From contig CAYXVF010000019.1 of NCBI GenBank assembly GCA_964468125.1, positions 7,067-71,066 on the forward strand: a stretch of DNA of 64,000 bases. The letters are read 5' to 3'. Position numbers and translations under genes: made by a program. Position 1 is the first letter of the stretch; each line of letters begins with the position of its first letter. Shown piece after piece: positions 1 through 7,831 of this stretch. The stretch comes from CAYXVF01 sp964468125 (GTDB taxonomy: Bacteria > Myxococcota > XYA12-FULL-58-9 > CAYXVF01). The notes below the pieces were generated by a model. That model had not been told where the DNA came from. It ran no database searches and worked only from the letters and a program-made list of their open reading frames with translations.

Positions 1-2
1 TG

Positions 3-287
3 GTCCTTGGCGGCGGGTTCGGCACTCTCGATGAGCTCTTTGAGGTGCTTACCTTCAAGCAGCTTCGACTGCATCAGAAGCCCATCGTGATCCTCGACCT
101 CGCGAGCTATTGGTCTCCGCTCCTGCGCTCGATGGAGCACATGGTCGAAACAGGATTTGTTCGCGAGAGCGATCTCGAGCTCTTCACCATCGTCGATTCG
201 ATAGATGCAATCCCAGAGGCGCTGCGCGCACCGCAGGCGCCGGTCCCCGACCCGAGGACCAAGATCGATCCGAGCTTCAAAGAGTGA
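3..287 (+). CDS. LOG family protein, C-terminal part
   Basis: C-terminal 94 residues of a LOG-family (lysine-decarboxylase-like Rossmann) protein; the 5' part lies outside the window. The open frame starts at the left edge with GGGFGTLDELFE, which matches the family's PGGxGTxxE nucleotide-binding motif except that the Pro is Gly. It is followed by the usual helix and strand (KPIVILD). Family members of this type hydrolyse nucleoside 5'-monophosphates to base and ribose 5-phosphate (cytokinin-activating in plants); the bacterial role is often unknown. The stop overlaps the GTG start of the next gene by 4 bp, suggesting translational coupling. Confidence 0.82.
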   Translation, partial: VLGGGFGTLDELFEVLTFKQLRLHQKPIVILDLASYWSPLLRSMEHMVETGFVRESDLELFTIVDSIDAIPEALRAPQAPVPDPRTKIDPSFKE

Positions 288-940
288 TCCCCGCCATCTT
301 CTTCGACATGGACGGGGTGCTCGTCGACTCGGAACCGGAGTGGCAGCGCTCCGAGATCGCAGTGTTCGGAAGCCTCGGCGTGCGATTGTGCGAACGCGAT
401 TGCATGCAGACCAAGGGCATGCGCATCGATGAAGTCGTGCGCCATTGGCATACACGCGCGCCTTGGGAAAACCCATCTATCGAAGCGACCACCGAGCGAA
501 TCGTGACTGACATGGAAAATCGCCTCCGAAGCCACGGATTGGCGAAGGACGGTGCCGTCGAAGCCCTTCGCGATGCCCGGGCCGCTTCGCAGGTCGTTGC
601 GATCGTCTCGTCGTCACCCCACCGTCTAATCGACGCGGTCGTCGAGCGGCTGGGGGTGCGTGACCTCATCGATTTTCAGGTGTCGGGAGACGACGTCCCC
701 TACGGCAAGCCTCACCCGGAGATCTACCTGCGCGCTGCGGAGCGCGCGGGAACAGACGCCCCCCGCGCATGGGTCATCGAGGATTCGCTCTTCGGTGTCT
801 TGGCGGCGAAGGCGGCTCGAATGAATTGCATCGCAATCCCTGAGGCACCGGATCGCGCTGATCCACGCTTTGCCATCGCCGATGAGATCCAGCCGTCCCT
901 GCGTTCGCTCACGCGGGAGAATTGGTCTTCGCGACGATGA
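284..940 (+). CDS. HAD family phosphatase, HxpB/YniC-like
   Basis: 218-aa haloacid dehalogenase-fold phosphatase. Motif I is FFDMDGVLVDSEP at the N-terminus (nucleophile and acid/base Asp), motif II is the Ser run SSS near residue 105, motif III the Lys of GKPHPE, and motif IV VIEDS. The stretch from VPYGKPHPEIY through KAARMNCIAIP and DPRFAIAD closely follows the hexitol/2-deoxyglucose-6-phosphate phosphatases HxpB (YniC), so sugar phosphates are the likely substrates. The GTG at 284 is chosen because it overlaps the preceding stop (GTGA) and the family homology begins there; the frame stays open further upstream without homology. The exact substrate is not shown by the sequence. Confidence 0.85.
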   Translation: MIPAIFFDMDGVLVDSEPEWQRSEIAVFGSLGVRLCERDCMQTKGMRIDEVVRHWHTRAPWENPSIEATTERIVTDMENRLRSHGLAKDGAVEALRDARAASQVVAIVSSSPHRLIDAVVERLGVRDLIDFQVSGDDVPYGKPHPEIYLRAAERAGTDAPRAWVIEDSLFGVLAAKAARMNCIAIPEAPDRADPRFAIADEIQPSLRSLTRENWSSRR

Positions 941-1662
941 GTCTAGAATCCCTAAGGCCTGGGCGTGCGAAGGTCGTACTGGGGGTGGACCTGAGCGCCG
1001 ACGCGGGCGAGACCTGCGCCGCTGCGATCTTGCGCTGGCATGAGGACTCCGGGTGGCGGGTTGCGGGGCCGACGCAGCCCCTGGACGACGACCAGCGCAT
1101 TCTCGCGGCGATGAAGGAGGTGGAGCTCGTGGCTCTCGACGGTCCACGGCGACCGCCAACGGGTTTCCGGCGCTTTGTCAAACGAGGCGAGGCCCCGCCG
1201 GAGGGTGCCGCACGAAGTCGGGCGTGCGAGCGCGAGCACACCCGACGGATCTGCCCGATTTTCTATTCGAGCCCTGTCGCTACCGCAGGGGTGCAACGCT
1301 GGATGATGCGTAGCTGGAAGCTCTTCGAGGCGAGTGAGCAGTCGGCGATTGAGATCTACCCCATGGGTGGTTTTGTCGCGGCACTCAACGGCGTTGAGAA
1401 GCGCAAACCCCATGGTCTCGCCAACAAGAAGACCCGCGCCGGCCGCGAGGCGCGTCTGCACATCCTCGAGCAGCTCATCGGAGCGCAGGTCTGGGCTTTC
1501 GCCGAGCGCGTGCAAGGGAACGAGAAGGCACATGACCGAGTCGACGCATTGATGGCCGCGGTTACGGCGGCGGCCCATGGAGCTGGACGCAGCGTCGAGC
1601 TCGGCATCGCGGAAGAAGGCACGATTGTGGTCCAGAACCTCAGCCGAGCTCTTCCCCGATGA
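937..1662 (+). CDS. DUF429 family protein
   Basis: 241-aa protein starting at the ATG that overlaps the HAD stop (ATGA). The N-terminus VVLGVDLSADAGE, the later VALDGPRRPP and the C-terminal HDRVDALMAA segment match the DUF429 pattern, an RNase H-like fold with conserved Asp residues sometimes described as a predicted nuclease. A TTG at 922 is a possible longer start, but the overlap favours 937. No partner or substrate is evident. It converges on the GatB/YqeY gene and the two ends overlap by 23 bp. Confidence 0.68.
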   Translation: MSLESLRPGRAKVVLGVDLSADAGETCAAAILRWHEDSGWRVAGPTQPLDDDQRILAAMKEVELVALDGPRRPPTGFRRFVKRGEAPPEGAARSRACEREHTRRICPIFYSSPVATAGVQRWMMRSWKLFEASEQSAIEIYPMGGFVAALNGVEKRKPHGLANKKTRAGREARLHILEQLIGAQVWAFAERVQGNEKAHDRVDALMAAVTAAAHGAGRSVELGIAEEGTIVVQNLSRALPR

Positions 1663-2095
1663 TCTTCTTCGTGAGACCGGGATCCAATGTGTCCTTGTGG
1701 CTCTTCATGAGGTGACCCATCACCCGACCCGCCTCTTTTGGATCGGTCACGCCGAGCTCGCCTAGGGCCTTTTGGACCAGCGCGCGCGTCTCCGCCTCAC
1801 CGGCCAGTGTTGGGAGCCACTGAGAGAAGAGATCGATCTCCCATTGGTATTGCTTGCGAAGTCCGGCGGTCCTCTCGCCACCCGCTTCGAGCTCGCCGAT
1901 CCCCTTCTTCAGCGACCCCGCATAGCTCTTGATCACCTTGACGTAGAGGGCGTCGTCCAGCTCGCCGGAGAAGCCCTTGGCGTTCACCTCTTCTTGGATC
2001 TTGGATTTGAGTTGGCGCACCGCTTTGACCTTGTCCATTTCCTTGGCCTTCATCGCGGTCTTCATCAGCTCGTTGAGCTCGCTCTCGATCGACAT
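1640..2095 (-). CDS. GatB/YqeY domain-containing protein
   Basis: 151-aa stand-alone YqeY protein. The helical N-terminus with KAVRQLKSKIQEEVN and the C-terminal helical part (TRALVQKALGELGV, KEAGRVMGHLM) match the family over its usual length of about 150 aa. The domain is related to the tRNA-binding tail of GatB, the amidotransferase subunit that makes Gln-tRNA or Asn-tRNA; free YqeY proteins are thought to bind tRNA but the role is not settled. A good ribosome site (GAGGAGGA) lies 10 nt before the ATG. No gat genes are nearby. Confidence 0.9.
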   Translation of the reverse strand: MSIESELNELMKTAMKAKEMDKVKAVRQLKSKIQEEVNAKGFSGELDDALYVKVIKSYAGSLKKGIGELEAGGERTAGLRKQYQWEIDLFSQWLPTLAGEAETRALVQKALGELGVTDPKEAGRVMGHLMKSHKDTLDPGLTKKIIGEELG

Positions 2096-2176
2096 CGCGT
2101 GGTCCTCCTCTGGTCCGCTTCACTATCAACTGTCGTGGATCTTTACGAGGGCGGGGCGCCTTGCGAGACTCGACGA

Positions 2177-2518
2177 ATGGTCGCCACCATCAGCGCGCTC
2201 CATTCACCCGACCGTCGGCGTGCACGACGGCTGCTCCTGGCGAGCACGGTAGCGTATTTTCTACTCGCCACCGGCGTGCTGATCTACGCTCTCCTCACGA
2301 GTGTCGACGTGCCCCTCCCCAAACCGGACTGGCCCTGGATCGCTCACGCCGCGTTTTTCACCGCATTCTTGTTTCCGGCGATCTCCGTCGCCTCTCTCCT
2401 CGCTGGCTGGGTCTTCTACGTTTCCGGAAGTTACGCCCTCGCGATGATCGGTGCGCTCATCCCCTGGGCCTGGGGCCTCCTCGCCATCGTGTCCACCCTG
2501 AGCGTGACTCTGCCGTAG
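2177..2518 (+). CDS. Small three-helix membrane protein, unknown
   Basis: 113 aa. After a short Arg-rich N-terminus (DRRRARR) there are three hydrophobic stretches at about residues 19-41, 51-78 and 83-106, so this is an inner-membrane protein with its basic N-terminus predicted in the cytoplasm. The frame is open further upstream, but that part is antisense to the YqeY gene and lacks hydrophobic character, so the ATG at 2177 is preferred. No family is recognised and no operon partner is obvious: it lies downstream of the divergent YqeY start and converges on the lipoprotein gene at 2638. Confidence 0.6.
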   Translation: MVATISALHSPDRRRARRLLLASTVAYFLLATGVLIYALLTSVDVPLPKPDWPWIAHAAFFTAFLFPAISVASLLAGWVFYVSGSYALAMIGALIPWAWGLLAIVSTLSVTLP

Positions 2519-2590
2519 CTAGTGTGCCTACCTTCCGGGGACTTCTCGAATGCTCAACAGCCCATGCCTTCGCTAGCCGACCCGGAAGAG

Positions 2591-2627
2591 CCAGGTTTTT
2601 GAAGGACTGACGCAAGGAAAAACCGGG
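2591..2627. terminator. Possible bidirectional hairpin between convergent genes
   Basis: In the 119-bp gap between two convergent genes, GGTTTTT and AAAAACC are inverted, flanked by CC and GG with one mismatch, around a loop of about 17 nt. The T and A runs inside the stem would give a weak U-tract in either direction. The loop is long and the stem AT-rich, so this is only a candidate. Confidence 0.3.
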
Positions 2628-2637
2628 CAAACCGTAG

Positions 2638-3828
2638 CTAGCGGCGGCCGCCGCGACGGCCCTTGCGCTTCTTGCCCTTCTTGGCGGGTTTGGCGCTTGC
2701 CATTCCCCAAGACTCGACCCAAGCGGCACCTGCGCCCGCCTCGAGACCGGCGCACACGTTCACGAGGTCACCGTAGGTGAGCTCTTCGGTCTTGCGTCCG
2801 TCGCCCAGGTCGATGACCAGGGCGTAGGCGGTTCCCGCCTCGACTTCCCGACAATAAGAAGTCGACGGTATCCGAAAGCGCAGCTCGCCGTTCTCATAGG
2901 GATCGAGGCGCTCCGCCGCCATCGCTTCACCGAACTGCGCTGCCAGCACGGCCCGCGCAGATTTCTGTGCATCTTCGTCCACGTGCCACTGGGCGTTTGC
3001 CTCGCCGAGGGTGCCGCTCGCGACTTCTTTGCGCTCGTCGTCGCTCACCGCCGCCGCGAGGCTCCAGGCGACCGTGGCTGGCGACGGCGCTTCGCCCTTC
3101 TTCTGTAAGTGCTTCACGATCCCCACCAGATCGCGGTTCGCAAAGTTGTGGCTGACCGCGAGCGACTCGAAGGTGGGTGGGGGCGTGAGTTGTACGTCCG
3201 ACCCGGCAGCGTTCTTTGCGCGCAGGTTGAACGCTTCGCTCGCCTCGTGATCCACGACGTTCGTGGCCGGTCCTTCTGGTACGGCTGTGACATATTCGAT
3301 CGGCAGCACGTAGCGGAGCTCTGGTGTCAGCTCGAAGGCGTAGAGGCCTACGAGGGCACCGTCGTCGCCAAAGACACCCGTCCCCACTTGCTCTTCCGTC
3401 AGAGGAAGAGAGGTCTCCAGGTACCAGCGCTTCTCGTGATAGCGGATTCCGCTCACGGTGGACGAGACCTTGCTGATCCCTTCCGCATCGAATTTCCCCG
3501 CGTGGAGGTTCGCGCCGACATCGAGGGCGCCGGAGTCGCCGAGGGTAGGGGCACTGATTGTGCGATTCAGATAGAGGATCGCTACGCCCAGGGGCTCGGT
3601 GCGATTGAGGATTCGTCCCTCGAGTCCGAGTTCTGCGCCGATGCGGACGTTGGTAGACTCGGAGGTATCGATCAGCGATAGGTCGGCAACCGCGTGTTGC
3701 TCGCCCACGGCGACACCACCGCGGGACTGAAAACCGTCACTCACTGTCGCACTAAAAGCTTGCACGGCTTCCTCAGGAGTTTTGGTACACCCCGTCAGGA
3801 CCGCGAGCGCGATGATGCAATAGCGCAT
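2638..3828 (-). CDS. Predicted lipoprotein with basic C-terminus, unknown function
   Basis: 396-aa predicted lipoprotein. The N-terminus MRYCIIALAVLTGC ends in a lipobox (LTGC), and GGAGGGG lies 7 nt before the ATG, which fixes the start over an in-frame codon 21 bp upstream. The body is beta-rich and resembles no family I know; a LGLEGRI/GVAILYLN stretch and paired Cys residues near the C-terminus suggest an exported globular domain. The last 15 residues are extremely basic (KKGKKRKGRRGGRR), odd for a secreted protein and perhaps binding acidic surface polymers. It lies 55 bp downstream of the asparaginase gene on the same strand. Confidence 0.8.
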   Translation of the reverse strand: MRYCIIALAVLTGCTKTPEEAVQAFSATVSDGFQSRGGVAVGEQHAVADLSLIDTSESTNVRIGAELGLEGRILNRTEPLGVAILYLNRTISAPTLGDSGALDVGANLHAGKFDAEGISKVSSTVSGIRYHEKRWYLETSLPLTEEQVGTGVFGDDGALVGLYAFELTPELRYVLPIEYVTAVPEGPATNVVDHEASEAFNLRAKNAAGSDVQLTPPPTFESLAVSHNFANRDLVGIVKHLQKKGEAPSPATVAWSLAAAVSDDERKEVASGTLGEANAQWHVDEDAQKSARAVLAAQFGEAMAAERLDPYENGELRFRIPSTSYCREVEAGTAYALVIDLGDGRKTEELTYGDLVNVCAGLEAGAGAAWVESWGMASAKPAKKGKKRKGRRGGRR

Positions 3829-3883
3829 GTGATCCCCCTCCGGACACACGCTACCCTCAGCACGGTCGGATTGACAAACTTTT

Positions 3884-4882
3884 CTAGAGTGCGAAGGCCC
3901 AGGGGAGGTCAGACACTACGTGGCCCACGATGCCGCCGCGATTGGTTTTGATCGGCGCGGCGCGGAACGCGTCGAGGGATTCGTCTGATTCGTCGACGAG
4001 TCCCAGGTGCTCGAGGAAGGAAACCACCAGCGGAAAGTACCCCCGATCCTGACCGTCTTCGACCTTCACCGCAAAGCCGAGCTCGAGCTCCGGAATGCCT
4101 AGGGCGAAAACCCCCTCAGCCCCGTTCTTGGGGAAGATGCGGTTGGGGAGTGCGTTAAGCAGCGCAGTAGAGAGGCGATGTTCCCCCGCATATGCAACCG
4201 GGAACGAGCTGACCGCCCGGATCAAGCGCTGGCAGCCCCGGGCGCGAGGGCTTTGGTCCTTCGCCGAAGCGATCCGTTCGTAGGCGTGCGCGAGACTTCG
4301 AATGGGCAGGGCAAAGGCCGGTGCCGAGCAGCCGTCGACCCCCGCCTCGAGCACCGTCTCGGGAATTTCGCCGAGCTCGGCGAGCGTCGCTCCGATCCGG
4401 CGGTGTACGGCGTTGCTCGGGTCCAGGTAGTGTTCGATCGGGACACCTGCTTCCCGAGCCTGGAGAAGCAGACCGGCGTGCTTGCCTGAGCAGTCGTTGT
4501 GAAGCGGCGAGAGGGCGGTGCCCGTGCTCAACAGAGCGTCCGCTTGGTGACGGTCCGTGGGCGGAGTGCTCCCGCACTGCAGCGCTTCGACCTCAAAGCC
4601 GAATCGCTGGAGCAGTCTGAATACGACTTCGACGTGGTAGGGCGAGCCGTCGTGACTCGACGCCATCACCGCCAGCTCCTCGTCGGTGATGTCCCACTTT
4701 TCGTCGAGACCGTCTTCGAGGATCGGTAGCAGCTGCATCGCTTTGAGCGTCGAGCGCGGAAAGAGCAAGCGGTCGACATCGCCGGCGCTGAAAATCGTTT
4801 CACCGCGACGCGTAACCGCGACTGCGCCGTGATGGCGGGACTCGACGATCCCGCTGCGAGTGGTGTGGGAGATGATGGTCAT
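3884..4882 (-). CDS. L-asparaginase, type II (Rhizobium-like, Asparaginase_II family)
   Basis: 332-aa enzyme hydrolysing asparagine to aspartate and ammonia. It belongs to the Rhizobium etli-type family, unrelated to E. coli AnsA/AnsB. Conserved blocks are FPRSTLKAMQ (Ser44 and Lys47, the S-x-x-K pair used in catalysis in this family), SSHDGSPYHVE, HNDCSGKHAGLL, DGCSAPAFALP and KNGAEGVFALGI. The conserved Cys residues belong to the metal-binding part of the fold. There is no signal peptide, so it is cytoplasmic. GAGG lies just before the ATG. The gene follows the SNF2 helicase stop by 6 bp and is probably cotranscribed with it; no functional link is evident. Confidence 0.92.
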   Translation of the reverse strand: MTIISHTTRSGIVESRHHGAVAVTRRGETIFSAGDVDRLLFPRSTLKAMQLLPILEDGLDEKWDITDEELAVMASSHDGSPYHVEVVFRLLQRFGFEVEALQCGSTPPTDRHQADALLSTGTALSPLHNDCSGKHAGLLLQAREAGVPIEHYLDPSNAVHRRIGATLAELGEIPETVLEAGVDGCSAPAFALPIRSLAHAYERIASAKDQSPRARGCQRLIRAVSSFPVAYAGEHRLSTALLNALPNRIFPKNGAEGVFALGIPELELGFAVKVEDGQDRGYFPLVVSFLEHLGLVDESDESLDAFRAAPIKTNRGGIVGHVVSDLPWAFAL

Positions 4883-4888
4883 GGTGCC

Positions 4889-7777
4889 TCAGGCGAGGAG
4901 CTCGACGAGCTCGCCTCGCGTAATGTTGGTGGCCAAAGCGGGATTGCCAACCGCTGCGTCTGCCAGCGCGCGCTTTTTTTCTTGGAGCGCCAAGATCTTC
5001 TCCTCGACCGTTCCCCGCGCGACGAGTCGATGAACGAACACCGGCCGGTCCTGACCGATGCGGTAGGCGCGGTCCGCAGCCTGGTCCTCCGCCGCCGGGT
5101 TCCACCAGGGGTCGAGCAAGAACACATAGTCCGCGGCGGTGAGATTCAGGCCGGTCCCGCCCGCTTTGAGCGAAACGAGCATCAGATCGATGCCATCGCT
5201 CGACTGAAAGCGCTCCACGAGCTCTCCGCGGTTCGCGCTGCTGCCGTCGAGGCGCAGGTAGCTGATGTCGCGCTCCCGGAGGTGAGGCTCGACCCGGTCG
5301 AGCAACGCGGTCCATTGCGAAAAGACGAGCGCCTTGTGCCCATCCACCAGGGCCTCGTCGAGCGTCTCCATCAAGAGGTCGAGCTTGGAACTGCGGTGTG
5401 CTTCACGCTCCGGCAGCAGCCCTGTGTGGCAGGCGGCCTGTCGGAGGCGGAGAAGCGCTTCGAGCGCCGCGAGCGGATTCTGTCCCTGGCCCAGCTTTGC
5501 GACGACCTCTCGCTGCGTGGCGACCCGGATCGCGTCGTAGGCCGCGCGTTCTTCGTCATCGAGGTCGCAGTGCAGCACCAGGTCCGTGCGCGGCGGGAGG
5601 TCGGGGGCTACGTCGCGCTTCAGGCGGCGCAGAACGAAAGGGCGAAGCCGGTGCTGCAAACGTTCAGTGGCAGCGACATCGCCACCGGCGATCGCTTTCG
5701 CGTAGCGCGTGTCAAAGTCTTTCCGATCCCCGAGGAGCCCCGGGTTCGAGAAGTGCATCTGGCTCCAGAGCTCCTCGAGTCGGTTTTCCACCGGTGTCCC
5801 CGTCAGGGTCAGGCGCATATCCGCTCGGAGCTGATAGGCGGCGCGGGCAGCCTGCGAATCCGGGTTCTTGATCGCCTGCGCTTCGTCGAGAACCGCCACC
5901 CGCCATTCGCGAGCGGATAGAGACTCGATGTCCATCCGGAGGATCGCGTAGGTCGTGAGGGTCACGTCTGCGTCTTCGAGCTGTCTCTCGCGTCCGTGGT
6001 AGGTGTTGACAGTCAGCCGCGGTCGGAACCGCTCGATCTCGTTTCGCCAGTTGTCGAGCACGCTCGTCGGGCAAACGACGAGGCAGGGCGACTCGAGCAC
6101 GCAGATTGTTTGCAGCGTCTTCCCCAAGCCCATGTCGTCGGCAAGGAGCCCACCGAGCCCCGCACGCTGCAAGCCGCGAAGCCAATGGACCCCTTCTGTC
6201 TGGTAAGGGCGCAGAGTAGCGTTCAGGTCCGATGGCAAGGATGCGGGCGCGTTGAGCTGCTCGAGCAGCGCGGCGAGAGAGGGCGGCGTGGGTGCATCGA
6301 GGTCCTCGAGGAGATGCGCGGCCTCCACCCGCGCACTGGGCGGCAGGCTTCCGTCATTTCCCCGAGCGGCGAGGAGATCCGCCACGCGGTGGCCGTAGCG
6401 CGACAACCAGTCCTGGGGCAGAGACGCGAACCCGCCTTCGAGGAGCGGCACGTGGTCTTCCCCCGCAATCCACGCCTCCAGGACCGCGCGCGGCGAAGCG
6501 CTTTTCCCCCCGGGAGCGCTGAAGCGGAGCTCGAATCCCTCGCTGAGCTCGAGCGCGGGCAGCAGCGTACCGCTGAGCTCGAGCGCCTCCGCGCTCGAGC
6601 CGCGCAAGGCACTTTCGTTGACGCGCTCGCCGAGGGCCAGGGCCTCGCGAGTGTCCAGCTGGACCCGTTGTCCTGGCTCGAGCTGTAGCTCCGCCCGCAT
6701 TCGGGTGAGCAGTGCGCTCTCGGCGTTCCGGTCGCGAATGGGGGCGGGGCCATCGCCGAGGAGTACGAGCGCATCGCCATCCACACGGGCGATCGGCGGA
6801 TCGCCGTAGACGACGGTGGCGAGCACCGTGCTCTTGCGGCCGTCCGCGCGCACGTCCAGGGCGACGCGCGGTTTCATGCGCTCGGCGCGGGGCAGGGCGC
6901 GGGTGCGAATGTCCGTTGGAATGCGCGCTTCGATCTTGGGGAGGAGCGACGAGACGAGCTCGCCCAAACGATCGCGGTCGAAGATCTGCCCCTCGCGCAA
7001 GGCGCGAATCGTGGCGCCATCCAGGCCCGGCTCGCTCCGCGGGCACAGCGTCTCGCCGACGAGGAGCGCGCCGTTGCGGTAGATCGCGCGGACCGAGGGG
7101 TCCTGCTCCAGGCGGATCCGCACACCGGTCGCCGCGTCGTCGACGATCGCTCGCATGCCGGGGTGGGCGCGCCCGATGCGGACCGGGGCCTCGTCGAGGG
7201 TGAGGTCCAGGCCTTCGAGGCGAGGCAACAGGGTGCGCATCACGGCGGCGGGGAGCACTCCCCGGTTCCCTGCGCCCAAGAGCGCCTCGATCTCCAGGTC
7301 TGCGTCGCTGCTCAGAATTTCGCGCTGCTCGCTCGTTGCACTGAGCGACAACTCGAGGGGCTCGCTCTGTCCGTCTCGAACGAGCTGACGGGTAAAATTC
7401 AGCTCGTCGCCAGAGGAGCGGAACGCATAGCGCAGGCGCGCGGCGGGACGCCTCGAGCCGGGCAACGCCTGCCCCGCTTTACGCGCTTGGTTCCAAGCGA
7501 TCACGGCCGCGCAGCTGTGCTCGCAAGCCGCCGCAGCGCTCGCGCAGGAGCAGCTCCAGTCTTCGTCCACGGGGTAGAGATGGACCTGAAAGCGCTTGGG
7601 ACCGCTCGGCGCCCGGACGGAGAGGATGACCTCGTCGTCGGTCGCCGATTCGCCGATCACTGCGTCTGCGCGCGCGAGTTGCACGCCCCTAGACCAGGTT
7701 TGAGGGCCCGCCTCCTCGCGGATCAGGGCCAGAAGCTCGTCCATGTGACGGGTAAGTAATGCTGCGTGACGAATCAT
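4889..7777 (-). CDS. SNF2-family DNA helicase/translocase with SWIM zinc finger
   Basis: 962 aa. Residues 76-87 carry a SWIM zinc finger (C76-x-C78, C85-x-H87). A long middle region of mixed fold follows, then the SNF2 ATPase: LRPYQTEGVHWLRG, Walker A ADDMGLGKTLQT near residue 547, DEAQ box LDEAQAIKN near 630, and a helicase C-terminal domain ending with the RIGQ motif and GTVEEKILALQEKK. Bacterial proteins of this build are ATP-driven DNA translocases of the HepA/RapA-related group and probably act on protein-DNA complexes; the target is unknown. The ATG at 7777 is preferred over Met12 because GGAAGGGA lies 9 nt before it. The gene is divergent from the repeat lipoprotein. Confidence 0.93.
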   Translation of the reverse strand: MIRHAALLTRHMDELLALIREEAGPQTWSRGVQLARADAVIGESATDDEVILSVRAPSGPKRFQVHLYPVDEDWSCSCASAAAACEHSCAAVIAWNQARKAGQALPGSRRPAARLRYAFRSSGDELNFTRQLVRDGQSEPLELSLSATSEQREILSSDADLEIEALLGAGNRGVLPAAVMRTLLPRLEGLDLTLDEAPVRIGRAHPGMRAIVDDAATGVRIRLEQDPSVRAIYRNGALLVGETLCPRSEPGLDGATIRALREGQIFDRDRLGELVSSLLPKIEARIPTDIRTRALPRAERMKPRVALDVRADGRKSTVLATVVYGDPPIARVDGDALVLLGDGPAPIRDRNAESALLTRMRAELQLEPGQRVQLDTREALALGERVNESALRGSSAEALELSGTLLPALELSEGFELRFSAPGGKSASPRAVLEAWIAGEDHVPLLEGGFASLPQDWLSRYGHRVADLLAARGNDGSLPPSARVEAAHLLEDLDAPTPPSLAALLEQLNAPASLPSDLNATLRPYQTEGVHWLRGLQRAGLGGLLADDMGLGKTLQTICVLESPCLVVCPTSVLDNWRNEIERFRPRLTVNTYHGRERQLEDADVTLTTYAILRMDIESLSAREWRVAVLDEAQAIKNPDSQAARAAYQLRADMRLTLTGTPVENRLEELWSQMHFSNPGLLGDRKDFDTRYAKAIAGGDVAATERLQHRLRPFVLRRLKRDVAPDLPPRTDLVLHCDLDDEERAAYDAIRVATQREVVAKLGQGQNPLAALEALLRLRQAACHTGLLPEREAHRSSKLDLLMETLDEALVDGHKALVFSQWTALLDRVEPHLRERDISYLRLDGSSANRGELVERFQSSDGIDLMLVSLKAGGTGLNLTAADYVFLLDPWWNPAAEDQAADRAYRIGQDRPVFVHRLVARGTVEEKILALQEKKRALADAAVGNPALATNITRGELVELLA

Positions 7778-7831
7778 GCAAATTCGTCCCTTCCGGTGGC
7801 GGCAGGGACTGGATTGGGGGAAAATTCCGCC